DNA from: a candidate division KSB1 bacterium
Lineage (GTDB): Bacteria; Zhuqueibacterota; Zhuqueibacteria; Oleimicrobiales; Geothermoviventaceae
Length of the DNA stretch: 64,000 bases
Assembly (NCBI GenBank): GCA_034506315.1
Contig: JAPDPT010000001.1
Location: 1 to 64,000, forward strand
Direction of reading: 5' to 3'
Both the position numbers and the translations under genes were made by a program. Positions 25,831 through 34,736 of this stretch are shown in pieces. Position 1 is the first letter of the stretch, and every line of letters begins with the position of its first letter. The notes beneath the pieces are model-generated. The model worked only from the letters and a program-made list of their open reading frames with translations, was not told the origin of the DNA and searched no databases.

Positions 25831-27194
25831 GAGTCGGGGTGGGCAAAGGAAAAGACGGGGCCATGATCCCCCAAGCCCCCTTGTCGTGCCGGCAGGCAGG
25901 GTTCTCCCTGGTCGTGTTCACGGTGTTGATCGGGCTCTTGCTCACCCTTGGTTTTGTCCTCAGCAGCATTGTAGTGACCGACGTCCACAGCTCGGTGTCC
26001 AGCTTGGAGGCTGCGCAGGCTCTGGCTTCGGCCGAGGCGGGGATCGAGCTGGCCACGGGCTGGCTACGTAGCCTTCCGACGGCACCTCAGGAACTCGATC
26101 CCTTCCCCTTCGCCACGGATCTCCAGGTTGGCACCGGGGTGGTCAGCGTGCTGATCATCCCGGATCCCGGAAACAGCCTCACCTACCTCAAGCGCTTCAC
26201 CGTCCGCTCCCAGGCCACGGTGGGCGAGGCCACGCGCAGGGTTGAGGTGCAGGTGAGAATGGCGAGCTTCGCTGACTTCCTCTGGGCCACCAACAGTGAG
26301 GGAACCAGTACACTTTGGTATTACACGGGAGACGTGCTGGACGGCCCGCTGTTCACGAACGACGCGGTAGCGATCTACGGATCGCCGGTCTTCCTCGGAC
26401 CCGTATACAGCGCCGCTCCCAGTTTCAAGAAAGGGGCGGTGTTCAACCCGGAGTTCCGTGCCGGCTATCGCCTGGGAGTTCCGCGGATCACCCTGCCCTC
26501 CATTTCCGACGTCATGAACAATGTAATCCAGTACGGATCCGGGAGCCCTTACATCCTTTACGGGGGAAACAAGAACCCGGTTAAGCTTAGGTTTCGGGTG
26601 CAGGGGGGCGTTGGATATGTCCAGTACCACGCCCTCGATGCCACCGGGATGCCGGTCACCGGTCAGGTGGCCGTCGATCAGATCCCCGACGGGGTTCTCC
26701 GGATCCGCGGGGATGTCCAGGTTCAGGGTACGCTCAAAGGGGCCCTGACCGTCCTGGCCGAAAAATCCTCCCCGATTGAAGGGGGAAACATCTACATCGA
26801 GGACGATATCTTTTACAGTTGCGCCGATGCCTCGGGGCGCCCCCTTCCCGGCTGCGAAGATAAACTCGGGCTCGTGGCCGAATCCAACGTCATCGTCTCC
26901 GACAATTCGTCGAACAGTCAGGATTGCATCATCGATGCCGCCATTTTGGCCCTCGGGACGAGTTTCAAGGTGGAGAACCACGCATCGGGCAAGCCCCGCG
27001 GGAAGCTCATCGTGTGGGGAAGCATTGCCCAAAGCGTTCGTGGTCCCGTCGGGACCTTTAGCGGCAATAAGCAAAAGACGGGCTTCTTGAAAGAATACCA
27101 TTTTGATCCGCGCCTGCCCTCCGCTCCTCCCCCCTTCTACCCGAAGGCGGGGGTGTACATTGTGGAGGCCTGGCGCGAAATCACAACGGACTGA
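25827..27194 (+). CDS. Large GspK-like pilin-family protein (first of a pair)
   Basis: A 455-aa protein with a prepilin-like start QAG|FSLVVFTVLIGLLLTLGFVLSSIVV that lacks Glu at mature position 5, as GspK does, then the AEAGIELATGWL helix typical of PilX/GspK proteins. The large body (~370 residues) contains a motif run also present in the next gene: ATNSEG-STLWY, TGDVLDGPLFTND, AIYGSPVFLGPV, and near the end a GTF(S)GNKQ-TGFLKEYHFDPRL segment. A domain of this layout is known as DUF4900 in some databases, from memory. It probably forms the pilus tip complex or an exported cap. Function unproven. Confidence 0.75.
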   Translation: MRVGVGKGKDGAMIPQAPLSCRQAGFSLVVFTVLIGLLLTLGFVLSSIVVTDVHSSVSSLEAAQALASAEAGIELATGWLRSLPTAPQELDPFPFATDLQVGTGVVSVLIIPDPGNSLTYLKRFTVRSQATVGEATRRVEVQVRMASFADFLWATNSEGTSTLWYYTGDVLDGPLFTNDAVAIYGSPVFLGPVYSAAPSFKKGAVFNPEFRAGYRLGVPRITLPSISDVMNNVIQYGSGSPYILYGGNKNPVKLRFRVQGGVGYVQYHALDATGMPVTGQVAVDQIPDGVLRIRGDVQVQGTLKGALTVLAEKSSPIEGGNIYIEDDIFYSCADASGRPLPGCEDKLGLVAESNVIVSDNSSNSQDCIIDAAILALGTSFKVENHASGKPRGKLIVWGSIAQSVRGPVGTFSGNKQKTGFLKEYHFDPRLPSAPPPFYPKAGVYIVEAWREITTD

Positions 27195-27346
27195 GGCGGG
27201 GTAAGTTTCCGCGCCGAGGAATCGTCGAGATGCCCTCCCCGGTCGCAGGCAGAGGCAGTCTCGTGTCTGCGGGAGCGCCAAGGTCGGCCCATGCGGCTGG
27301 ACGCGGCTCCAACCCTTCGGCATGTGCCGCTCAGGGAACAGACTTG

Positions 27347-28666
27347 GTGACGAAGTGGCTGGGCAAGCTGGCTCGCGACCAGCGGGGGGTATCGCTGGTA
27401 CTCGTCCTGTGTATCTTGGTGGTCTTTGGGACCCTGGGCCTGGTGACCCACAGCCTGGTTACCACCGACCTGGACTCAAGTGTAAAGCTCCACGACTCCT
27501 CTCAGGCCTTCTGGGCGGCAGAGGCGGGGATTGAGCTCGCCTGCCGCTTCCTGCGCTATGCCAACCCTCCCCCGGGCGGGACGCAACCGTTCGTACAGTT
27601 CGACCGCGTTCCCTGTGGCCAAGGTCACTTTACGGTGACCATTGATCCGAACGACAATAACCCTAATACCTACCTCAAGGCGTACACCGTAACCTCTCTG
27701 GGCGTTTGCGGCGAAGCGCGCCGGGCCATCCGGGTGGAGCTGGGGATGAAGACGTTCAGCCACTACGCCTATTGCACAAACAGCGAAGGGAGCAGCACCA
27801 TCTGGTTTGTCACCGGCGACGTAATTGAAGGCCCCCTGCACAGCAACGATCGGATTGCCATCTACAGTCGGCCCGTGTTCCTCGGACCGGTGACCAGTGC
27901 GGCTACGTCGTTCCGGAAAGGGGCCGCCTACAACCCCGATTTCCGCAGCGGCTATCAGCTCGGGGTACCGCCCATCGCCTTTCCCACCTTCCAAGATGTG
28001 ACCAACAACTACTGGGCTCTAAATACAGACCCGCCGGAGGTAGTCCTCGATGCGCGTTTTAGCCGCCACGCCTCCGTAACCTTGAATGCCGACGGCACCA
28101 TCACGTACAGCGTCTGGCACTCCACGAGCTCAGGCATTGTCTACGATCTTGCTCCCACCACTCGGCCGGTCTCAGACCTGCGCGGGATTCTCTTTGTCCA
28201 GGGCGATGTGGAGATCTCCGGCACGCTGGACGGGCAGCTGACGGTCGTCGCCACCGAACTGATCCGCATCGTCGACGACCTGCGGTACGCAGCCTCCGAC
28301 GCCTCCGGTCGTCCTGCCGAGGGATGCGACGACCTCCTGGGCCTCATCTCGGGGGGCGACGTCGTAGTAGCCGACACCCCTCCGAACCGCAACGATGTGG
28401 TAATCGACGCCAGCATTCTGGCTTTGGGCAACTCCTTCACCGTGGAGAATTACAATAGCGGTTCGGCCCGGGGCTACCTCCGCCTGTGGGGCTCCCTGGC
28501 GCAGAAAGTGCGAGGCCCTGTCGGTACTTTCGGCTACGGAGGTTCCCAGACCGGATACCTCAAAGACTATCATTATGATCTGCGGCTGCTGAACGTAGTG
28601 CCCCCCTACTACCCGAGCACGGGTCAGTATCGCATCTATTCGTGGCAGGAGGTCGATGCCGATTGA
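27347..28666 (+). CDS. Large GspK-like pilin-family protein (second of a pair)
   Basis: A paralogue of the preceding gene: RDQRG|VSLVLVLCILVVFGTLGLV, again without Glu5, then AEAGIELACRFL. The shared body motifs are CTNSEGSSTIW, TGDVIEGPLHSND, AIYSRPVFLGPV, VPPIAFP and GTFGYGGSQTGYLKDYHYDLRL. GTG 27347 (or TTG 27344) puts the cleavage site 14 residues from the start. A longer frame opens at 27230, but its first 39 residues look non-conserved. Tandem duplication of a large tip-type subunit is unusual. Confidence 0.72.
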   Translation: MTKWLGKLARDQRGVSLVLVLCILVVFGTLGLVTHSLVTTDLDSSVKLHDSSQAFWAAEAGIELACRFLRYANPPPGGTQPFVQFDRVPCGQGHFTVTIDPNDNNPNTYLKAYTVTSLGVCGEARRAIRVELGMKTFSHYAYCTNSEGSSTIWFVTGDVIEGPLHSNDRIAIYSRPVFLGPVTSAATSFRKGAAYNPDFRSGYQLGVPPIAFPTFQDVTNNYWALNTDPPEVVLDARFSRHASVTLNADGTITYSVWHSTSSGIVYDLAPTTRPVSDLRGILFVQGDVEISGTLDGQLTVVATELIRIVDDLRYAASDASGRPAEGCDDLLGLISGGDVVVADTPPNRNDVVIDASILALGNSFTVENYNSGSARGYLRLWGSLAQKVRGPVGTFGYGGSQTGYLKDYHYDLRLLNVVPPYYPSTGQYRIYSWQEVDAD

Positions 28667-28728
28667 CCCGGAGAGAACGATCGTCAAGATTCTCTGCCTC
28701 AAGCCGATAACCGCAGGGGAGGTGACCT

Positions 28729-28944
28729 ATGATCTGGCTTCTCTTGGTGCTGCCGGCCGTGGTCTCCTTAGTTGCGGGTTACCTGCTTCTGCGCCGTCCA
28801 GAGTTGCTGGTGCGCTGGAGCTCGATAGCTAACCGCATCGTCCTCATCGACCATGTGGCCCTCCTGCACCGCAAGTCTGTCGGAGGTGTCCTCCTGGTGC
28901 TGGGGATGGTGCTCCTGTTAGTAGCGAAGGGAGTCGCTCGATGA
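28729..28944 (+). CDS. Small two-helix membrane protein
   Basis: A 71-aa protein with two hydrophobic helices (residues ~2-22 and ~49-69) around a basic loop (RRPELLVRWSSIANRIVLID). It has a strong GGGAGGTGA ribosome site. Its stop overlaps the ATG of the beta-helix gene (ATGA), so the two are translationally coupled. No family recognised. Confidence 0.72.
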   Translation: MIWLLLVLPAVVSLVAGYLLLRRPELLVRWSSIANRIVLIDHVALLHRKSVGGVLLVLGMVLLLVAKGVAR

Positions 28945-30626
28945 GCAGGCTGTCGCTCAAGGCGCCGGCCTATGCCCTGCGGCCATGGCTGGCAATTTTG
29001 TCGCTCGTCTCCGTCCAGGCCGGCAGGGAACTGCAAGCCGGAGAAGTACAGGGTCCGGTGTCTGGAGTCTGGAAGGCATCCGAGGGCCCGTATCGGGTGG
29101 TTGGAGATATCTCTGTCCCTGCGGGCCAGACCCTGCGCCTCTTGCCAGGCGTAGTGGTCGAGTTCGCCGAAAACCACAACTTCGCCGTTTACGGGCGGCT
29201 GATCGTCCAGGGGAAAGCAGACTCGCAGGTGGTTTTCCGGGCCGCCGCAGGATCCCAGGCCAGCTGGGGCAGCATCCGCTTCGATTCGCCCAGGGATTCG
29301 AGCTCTTTGCATTATGCGGTGATCGAGCGGGCGATGACCGGCATCAGCGTCCGAGCCTCCCGGCTCAGCCTTCAGCACGTGACCTTCCGCCAGAACGTGA
29401 ACGGGCTCGACTGCGTGGAGGGCTCGCGCGTCTGGATTGGGGCAAGCCGGTTCGAAGACAACACGAATACGGCCCTGCGCGCAAGCGAGACCTATCTCTA
29501 CCTGCGCCACTGCATTTTCCGGGGAAACTCCACCGGCGGGATCGAGTCGGCCGTGATCCTGGTCAACTGCCCGGAAGCGGCCATCGTGCAGTGCGAGTTC
29601 TTCGACAATCCAACTGCTGCCGTGGAGGTGCAGGAGGGAGGCAGAATTCTCCTCGCCCACAATACCGCTGCTTACAACGGCTACGGCTTCATCGTCGCCT
29701 ACAACGATAGCAGCCACATTACCGGCAACGCCCTCTGCTACAACCGCGTCGGTCTGGCGCTTGAGATGACCACCCCCAGGATCGAGTACAACGACGTGTG
29801 GGGAAACACCGAGGCAAATTACCTCGCACCGCCCCCGGGAGTTGGCGAACCGGTCGCGACGAACGCGAATGGCACCCCATGCGACGCATTCGGCAACATC
29901 TCGGTTGACCCCGCCTTTGTGGCCCCTACGGCCCGGGATTTCCGTCTGTTCGCGTACAGCCCCCTGGTGGACGCGGGCGATCCTTCCAACCCCGCGTCCG
30001 TGTGGTACGCAGGAGCGGGACCCGACATCGGGGCCCAGGAACTGGGAAGTGTGGTGCCGGTGGAGCTGGTCTCGTTCCGCTGGTCCGGTGATCACCTCGA
30101 GTGGCAAACCGAAAGTGAGGCCAACAACTGGGGATTTCGTGTCGAACGCAGTTCCGATGCCCTCACCTGGGAAACCATCGGCTTTGTGCCAGGGCAAGGC
30201 ACAACCGACCGACCCCACCTTTACACCTTCTCGGACCCCAACCCGACCGGGTCGGTTCTCTACTACAGGCTTGTGCAGATGGACTTCAGTGGAGGCTGTA
30301 GAGTCTACGGGCCTCTGCGGGTGGAGACTCAGCTTCCTCCGGTCCCCGTCCTCTGCGTGTACCCGAATCCTGCCAATCCCTCTGCGACGGTGCTGGTTCG
30401 CCTGTTTGCGAGTCCACAGGAGCCCGGTCCGGGAACGATCGAGATCCTCGATCCGCGCGGCCGCCGGGTCTACTGCTGGGAAATCAGCGGGAAGTCCGCC
30501 AAGCCCTTGCTCTTGCGCTGGCTTGGTCAGGACGAGAAGGGGCGCGCCCTTCCTTCGGGTGTCTACACCGTCGTGTTGCGGCTGGCGGGGCACCAGGAGG
30601 TACGCAAGTTAACCCTATTGCGTTAG
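28941..30626 (+). CDS. Secreted right-handed beta-helix protein with T9SS sorting domain
   Basis: A 561-aa exported protein. After an N-terminal hydrophobic segment, residues ~55-300 are short parallel beta-helix coils (repeated VVFRAA, LHYAVIERA, LSLQHVTFRQN, LYLRHCIFRGN, AAIVQCEFFDN, ILLAHNTAAYN), as in NosD/pectate-lyase-like right-handed helices. Residues ~365-460 form a linker domain common in Bacteroidota (VELVSFRW...WQTESEANNWGFRVERS). The final ~85 residues are a type IX sorting domain (VYPNPANPSATV ... GVYTVVLRL ... KLTLLR). It is therefore predicted to be exported through PorU-type machinery and surface-attached or released. Confidence 0.85.
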   Translation: MSRLSLKAPAYALRPWLAILSLVSVQAGRELQAGEVQGPVSGVWKASEGPYRVVGDISVPAGQTLRLLPGVVVEFAENHNFAVYGRLIVQGKADSQVVFRAAAGSQASWGSIRFDSPRDSSSLHYAVIERAMTGISVRASRLSLQHVTFRQNVNGLDCVEGSRVWIGASRFEDNTNTALRASETYLYLRHCIFRGNSTGGIESAVILVNCPEAAIVQCEFFDNPTAAVEVQEGGRILLAHNTAAYNGYGFIVAYNDSSHITGNALCYNRVGLALEMTTPRIEYNDVWGNTEANYLAPPPGVGEPVATNANGTPCDAFGNISVDPAFVAPTARDFRLFAYSPLVDAGDPSNPASVWYAGAGPDIGAQELGSVVPVELVSFRWSGDHLEWQTESEANNWGFRVERSSDALTWETIGFVPGQGTTDRPHLYTFSDPNPTGSVLYYRLVQMDFSGGCRVYGPLRVETQLPPVPVLCVYPNPANPSATVLVRLFASPQEPGPGTIEILDPRGRRVYCWEISGKSAKPLLLRWLGQDEKGRALPSGVYTVVLRLAGHQEVRKLTLLR

Positions 30627-30639
30627 GTGTGGGCTGGCG

Positions 30640-33303
30640 ATGACCAGGAAGGCAATCGTCCGCGCGCTTCTCTTGCTGTGCGCTTCCCTTCTCTCCTGCG
30701 CACGCGAGTCGCCCCTGGATCTCGAAAAAGAGACGCAGGCAGAGCTTCAGCTGGTGCTGGTGCGGGCCGAGCCGTCCGTGCTGTGTCCAGGCGACACAGC
30801 CGTCGTCGAAGTCCGGGTCCTTACGGCCGATGGCGTTCCGGTACTCGGGCAGACGGTGCGGTTCGAGGCCGTAGGGGGAACGCTTGACCCGCAGCTGGTG
30901 TCCACGGACTCTGCTGGCCTCGGGGCTACGGTCTTCGTGGCCGGATCCTTGCCCACTTCGGCACAGATTCGCGCTCGCTGTGACGGCGCTCAGCCCCTGG
31001 TGGTCACACTCCGGATTCGGGATCGCTCGGCCGCCCTTACGCTGACGGCGGAGCCTTCGGAAGTCCTCGCCGACGGTGTCTCGGAGATCCAATTGATCGC
31101 CCTCCTCCGAGGGGAGACTGGGGAACCTCAGAGGGGCGAAGCGATCGTCTTCCAGGTTCCCGACGCGGGCTTTACCTCACTGGCCGTGACGGATTCCCTC
31201 GGGTTGGCCTCCACGACCCTCACGAGCCCCGCGAGCCAGACCGACGTTGAGTGGGTGGTGATCGCCGAGGCCGGGGACCGGCGTGATTCGATCACCGTGC
31301 GTTTTTTGGGGGTCGAGCTGCAGCTCGAGGCACAGCCCGATCGCATCCCGGCCGACGGGACCAGTACATCCCGGATCCGGGCCATCGTGAAGGAGGCCAC
31401 TTCCAAGCTGGCGGTCTCCGACGTGCCGGTGAGTTTCGCGACCAGTTTAGGGAGCATCCCCGCGTTTGCCACGACGGACGCGGCTGGGGTCGCGGAGGTC
31501 CACCTGCGTGCGGGAACCAAGCCGGGTGTGGCGGTGGTGGTGGGCTCGTTCGGCCGTTCCCTGCGCGACACTGTCTACGTCCAGATGGGCACCTCGGGGC
31601 CTGCCCATCTTCAGCTTCAGGTCGCGCCGCGCGTCCTGCCAGCCGATGGGCAAAGCACGGCCCAGCTGACCGCCACGGTGACCGACTCAATGGGCGCTCC
31701 TGTACCGGATGGCACCGTGGTTCGATTCGAGATCCTCGCCGGAGGCGGCAAGCTGGAAAGCTACAAGACTACGGTTTCCGGAGTCGCAACCTCCCGGCTG
31801 GTGAGCGACACGCAACCGGGGCAAGCTTTGGTCCGCGCCGCCGCCGGTCAGGCTGCCGACACGGTGGTGGTGTACTACTCAGTCGGTGCACCGGCTTCCG
31901 TTCAGGTTGTGGCCGATTCCGCATCGATCGTGGCCGACGGCATCAGCACCACGCTTGTGCGAGCCTTTGTCTCGGATGCCTCCGGCAATCCGGTGCAGGA
32001 TGGAATGCCGGTGACGTTTGAAACCAACCTGGGGAACATCACGCGGCGCGCCCAGACTCAGGGCGGCCTGGCCATTGCGTCCTTCTCCGGCACTCAGACC
32101 GGGGTGGCGACCATCGTCGCTCGGGCGGGAAGCGCAGAGGGGCAGACCTTTGTCGTCCTCCGGCCTGGCCCGCCAAACAGCGTGCTCTTGAGCGTTGAAC
32201 CGAAGTCCGTCGGCGTGAAGGACAGCGGACGGAACCAAACCCTCCAGATCACGGCGGAAGTTCGCGACGCTCGCAATAATCCTGTGGCCGATGGCACCTA
32301 CGTTCGGTTCGAGATCATCGCCTCGCCCGGAGGCGGGGAAAGCCTCAGCACGACCTTACCCGTGCCCACGGTAAACGGCATCGCCCAGGTGTCCTTCACA
32401 GCCGGCACGCGGTCTGGGCCGGTGCGCATTCGCGCCACCGTCACCAACTCCCAGGGGATCCCGATCTCCCCGGAGGTCCGTTCGACGGCGACCGAATTCC
32501 TCATCCACTCCGGACCGCCGTTCATCGAGGACATTTCTTCCCCAGCGACGAGCCATCTCAGTGTGGGGGTAAACCCGATCAACGTCCTCGGCTGGGGTTT
32601 CGTGAACAACACGGTAGAGGTCGTAGCGGTCGTAGGTGATCGCTACAATAACCCGGTGCCGGCCGGCACTGCGGTTTACTTCACGACGACCGGGGGCGTG
32701 ATCGCAACGTACACGGGCTTTACGGACGAGGAGGGCGTAGCGCGGGTCACGCTCCGCACAGGCCAGCCCTACCCGACTCTGGATCGATTCTATCAGACCA
32801 TCACCGATCCCAATACCGGCAACATCATCCCGAGGCCCGCCTTCGACTTTGACGGAGACGGTCGAGAGAACGATGGGGTGGCACGGATCTTAGCCGTGAC
32901 CGAGGGTGTGGACGCCAGCGGGCGCGCGGTGAAAGTCTGGAACGTGTGCAATGTGGTCTTCTCGGGCCCCATCTCCACCTTCGTGGTCACGGCGGATCGC
33001 GATACACTCTACCCCGGTGAGTCCGCCACGATTACGATCGTGATTCATGACCAGAACGGGAACCCAATTGTGCCGGGCTCTCGCATTATGGCGGAGGCAG
33101 CCGCAGGAAAGCTGAGCTGGAGCGATCTGACCACGGATGATCCTGGTCGCGTTCGCTACTCCCTGACGTTGACCAACAATCTTGATCCTACTGATCCCGA
33201 GGCTCGCCCGACGGCCACCCCAGTGACCGTCCGCGTTCAGAGCCGGAACGGGAACGTGGAGGCCTCTACCCCGCCCATTCAGCTGCTGGTGAATCGGCCA
33301 TGA
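30640..33303 (+). CDS. Big_1 (invasin-type Ig) repeat lipoprotein
   Basis: An 887-aa lipoprotein: signal peptide with lipobox LLSC (Cys20), then about eight bacterial Ig-like Big_1 repeats of ~90-100 residues. Each repeat shows the pattern ADG-S---L-A-V-D--GNPV-DGT-V-FE ... G-A---L----G (clear at residues ~140, 235, 330, 425, 520, 640 and 770). Such repeats form rod-like stalks in intimin/invasin and other adhesins. Its stop overlaps the ATG of the next outer-membrane gene. It is probably a surface or periplasmic stalk; no terminal adhesive domain is obvious. Confidence 0.82.
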   Translation: MTRKAIVRALLLLCASLLSCARESPLDLEKETQAELQLVLVRAEPSVLCPGDTAVVEVRVLTADGVPVLGQTVRFEAVGGTLDPQLVSTDSAGLGATVFVAGSLPTSAQIRARCDGAQPLVVTLRIRDRSAALTLTAEPSEVLADGVSEIQLIALLRGETGEPQRGEAIVFQVPDAGFTSLAVTDSLGLASTTLTSPASQTDVEWVVIAEAGDRRDSITVRFLGVELQLEAQPDRIPADGTSTSRIRAIVKEATSKLAVSDVPVSFATSLGSIPAFATTDAAGVAEVHLRAGTKPGVAVVVGSFGRSLRDTVYVQMGTSGPAHLQLQVAPRVLPADGQSTAQLTATVTDSMGAPVPDGTVVRFEILAGGGKLESYKTTVSGVATSRLVSDTQPGQALVRAAAGQAADTVVVYYSVGAPASVQVVADSASIVADGISTTLVRAFVSDASGNPVQDGMPVTFETNLGNITRRAQTQGGLAIASFSGTQTGVATIVARAGSAEGQTFVVLRPGPPNSVLLSVEPKSVGVKDSGRNQTLQITAEVRDARNNPVADGTYVRFEIIASPGGGESLSTTLPVPTVNGIAQVSFTAGTRSGPVRIRATVTNSQGIPISPEVRSTATEFLIHSGPPFIEDISSPATSHLSVGVNPINVLGWGFVNNTVEVVAVVGDRYNNPVPAGTAVYFTTTGGVIATYTGFTDEEGVARVTLRTGQPYPTLDRFYQTITDPNTGNIIPRPAFDFDGDGRENDGVARILAVTEGVDASGRAVKVWNVCNVVFSGPISTFVVTADRDTLYPGESATITIVIHDQNGNPIVPGSRIMAEAAAGKLSWSDLTTDDPGRVRYSLTLTNNLDPTDPEARPTATPVTVRVQSRNGNVEASTPPIQLLVNRP

Positions 33304-34097
33304 GCGCAAGGTTTGGGAAGTGGGTGCGTCTGGGACCCTTCTGCGAAGGCCTAACGACCGCCCTCGCGGTCGCCTTGGCGTCACCGGTTCTCTCTCAACC
33401 GCTGGCAATCCCCAGCGCTCATCATCCGGAGCATTCGCTCGCGGTCAGCGCGGCGGCCTGCCGGGGGATGTTCTCCGCGCCGGAAGGCCGTTTTGCGCTG
33501 CAGGGCCCGTTCCTGAAGGCGAGCGTCGCCCCTCTGGACTTTCTGGACCTTTCTGCGCAGCTGGGGGCTGCCGATTGGATCTTGGAGCACGTACCGAACG
33601 GACAGACGTGGTGGTCCGCGGGGTATCAGGCCTTCGGGGGAGTCGGAGCCTGGTTTGAGCCGCGCGCTTCGGATCAGATGGGAGTGTTCCTGGCGCTCCA
33701 GGCCACCGCTGGCTCAAGTCGAGGCGCCTTCTATCGGCGATCCAGCCAGAACGGCATGGCCAGGATTACCGAATGGCGTGAGCTCAAACAGCGTGTCCTC
33801 GTGACCTCGCTCGCCCTGGGATCCTCGCTGGAACTCGACGGCTTCAAGTTGCACTTCGGGCTCAGTGGGCGAAGGTGGGGGCGACGCCTCCAAGAGGAAT
33901 ACCGGGAAAGAACCGATAGCGGCTGGAGCCGGTATCCTTCCGTGATCCGCAACGAGGAAGGGAAACCGCTCTTCGGACCCTACCTCGCACTCGAGCTGAA
34001 ACTCCCGGGCCGGTTCTTCCTGAGCCTGGAGGGGTGCCGCTGGGACACATACGATTACCACGTCGCAATCGGGATCGGCCAGGTGGGACCGCCTTGA
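33300..34097 (+). CDS. Predicted outer-membrane / periplasmic beta-rich protein
   Basis: A 265-aa protein with a signal-peptide-like N-terminus (ALAVALASPVLSQ) and a beta-rich, aromatic-rich body with short amphipathic strands (FLDLSAQLGAADWIL, QMGVFLALQATAG, LELDGFKLHFGLSGRRWG, FLSLEGCRWDTY). This fits a small barrel. It overlaps the Big_1 lipoprotein by 4 nt (ATGA), so the two probably work together. No named family recognised. It ends 5 bp before a convergent gene with no clear terminator between them. Confidence 0.6.
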   Translation: MSARFGKWVRLGPFCEGLTTALAVALASPVLSQPLAIPSAHHPEHSLAVSAAACRGMFSAPEGRFALQGPFLKASVAPLDFLDLSAQLGAADWILEHVPNGQTWWSAGYQAFGGVGAWFEPRASDQMGVFLALQATAGSSRGAFYRRSSQNGMARITEWRELKQRVLVTSLALGSSLELDGFKLHFGLSGRRWGRRLQEEYRERTDSGWSRYPSVIRNEEGKPLFGPYLALELKLPGRFFLSLEGCRWDTYDYHVAIGIGQVGPP

Positions 34098-34101
34098 GCC
34101 C

Positions 34102-34704
34102 CTACTCTCTTCCCGTTTTCCCCCGCAGCAGCTTGTGAATCTCCCTTTCGATCAGGCCCAGGGCATCGGCGCGAGAAATCCGCCCGGAGCCGCCCGAAGG
34201 TTGACCCACGTCCAGAATCTCCCTCCCCCTCACCAACCGGAGGGGCCGTAAGTGGAGAGCCACGCATCCGCCGCTTTCGAGGTGCATCAGCAGCCGATCG
34301 GAAACACGCTGGCAGTCCCGTACCCTTCCCCACGCCAGGAAGCGCGGGCGGGCAGACAGGATCTGCACCCAAGGGAAGAGCCTCGCCAGGCCGGGGATGC
34401 CCCTCTGGGGGAAAACGCGGAACAGGCCTTCCTCTGTCAGGGCGATCTGCTCGTAGTGAAGCGTCCACCTCCTGGCAAAGGCAAGGACAGAGGCGCCCGC
34501 GACTCCCAGTAGACATAGCCCGACCCACTTCGGTATGCGCAGAACGAGCAGTCCGTAGGAGGTAGCGGCCAGAGCGGCCAGCAAGGGAACGAAAGAGACC
34601 CAAAAGAAAGGGTCCCGAACGGCGGACACACGATTAGCCCACTGAAGCGGGACTTTCGCAGAAGGGGAAGGCCACCGGTGCTCCCATGCGTCACCGCGAG
34701 ACAT
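34102..34704 (-). CDS. Membrane protein with PH-like C-terminal domain
   Basis: A 200-aa protein: two transmembrane helices (~residues 34-53 and 58-78), then ~110 residues of beta strands (YEQIALTEEGLFRVFP, LFPWVQILSARPRFLAW, RLLMHLESGGCVALHL) typical of bacterial PH-like (bPH2/YcxB-type) domains, ending in a basic helix. ATG 34704 is preferred over 34740 because GAGGTGGGGG lies just upstream. It is the last gene of the minus-strand unit after the binding-protein gene. Confidence 0.6.
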   Translation of the reverse strand: MSRGDAWEHRWPSPSAKVPLQWANRVSAVRDPFFWVSFVPLLAALAATSYGLLVLRIPKWVGLCLLGVAGASVLAFARRWTLHYEQIALTEEGLFRVFPQRGIPGLARLFPWVQILSARPRFLAWGRVRDCQRVSDRLLMHLESGGCVALHLRPLRLVRGREILDVGQPSGGSGRISRADALGLIEREIHKLLRGKTGRE

Positions 34705-34736
34705 CGTCGTGCCCCCACCTCTCCTCGCGGGAGTAG

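Noticed and set aside
28779-30593. Long minus-strand open frame (about 600 codons) antisense to the beta-helix gene
   Set aside because: No domain, and antisense to a protein with clear beta-helix and sorting-domain motifs.
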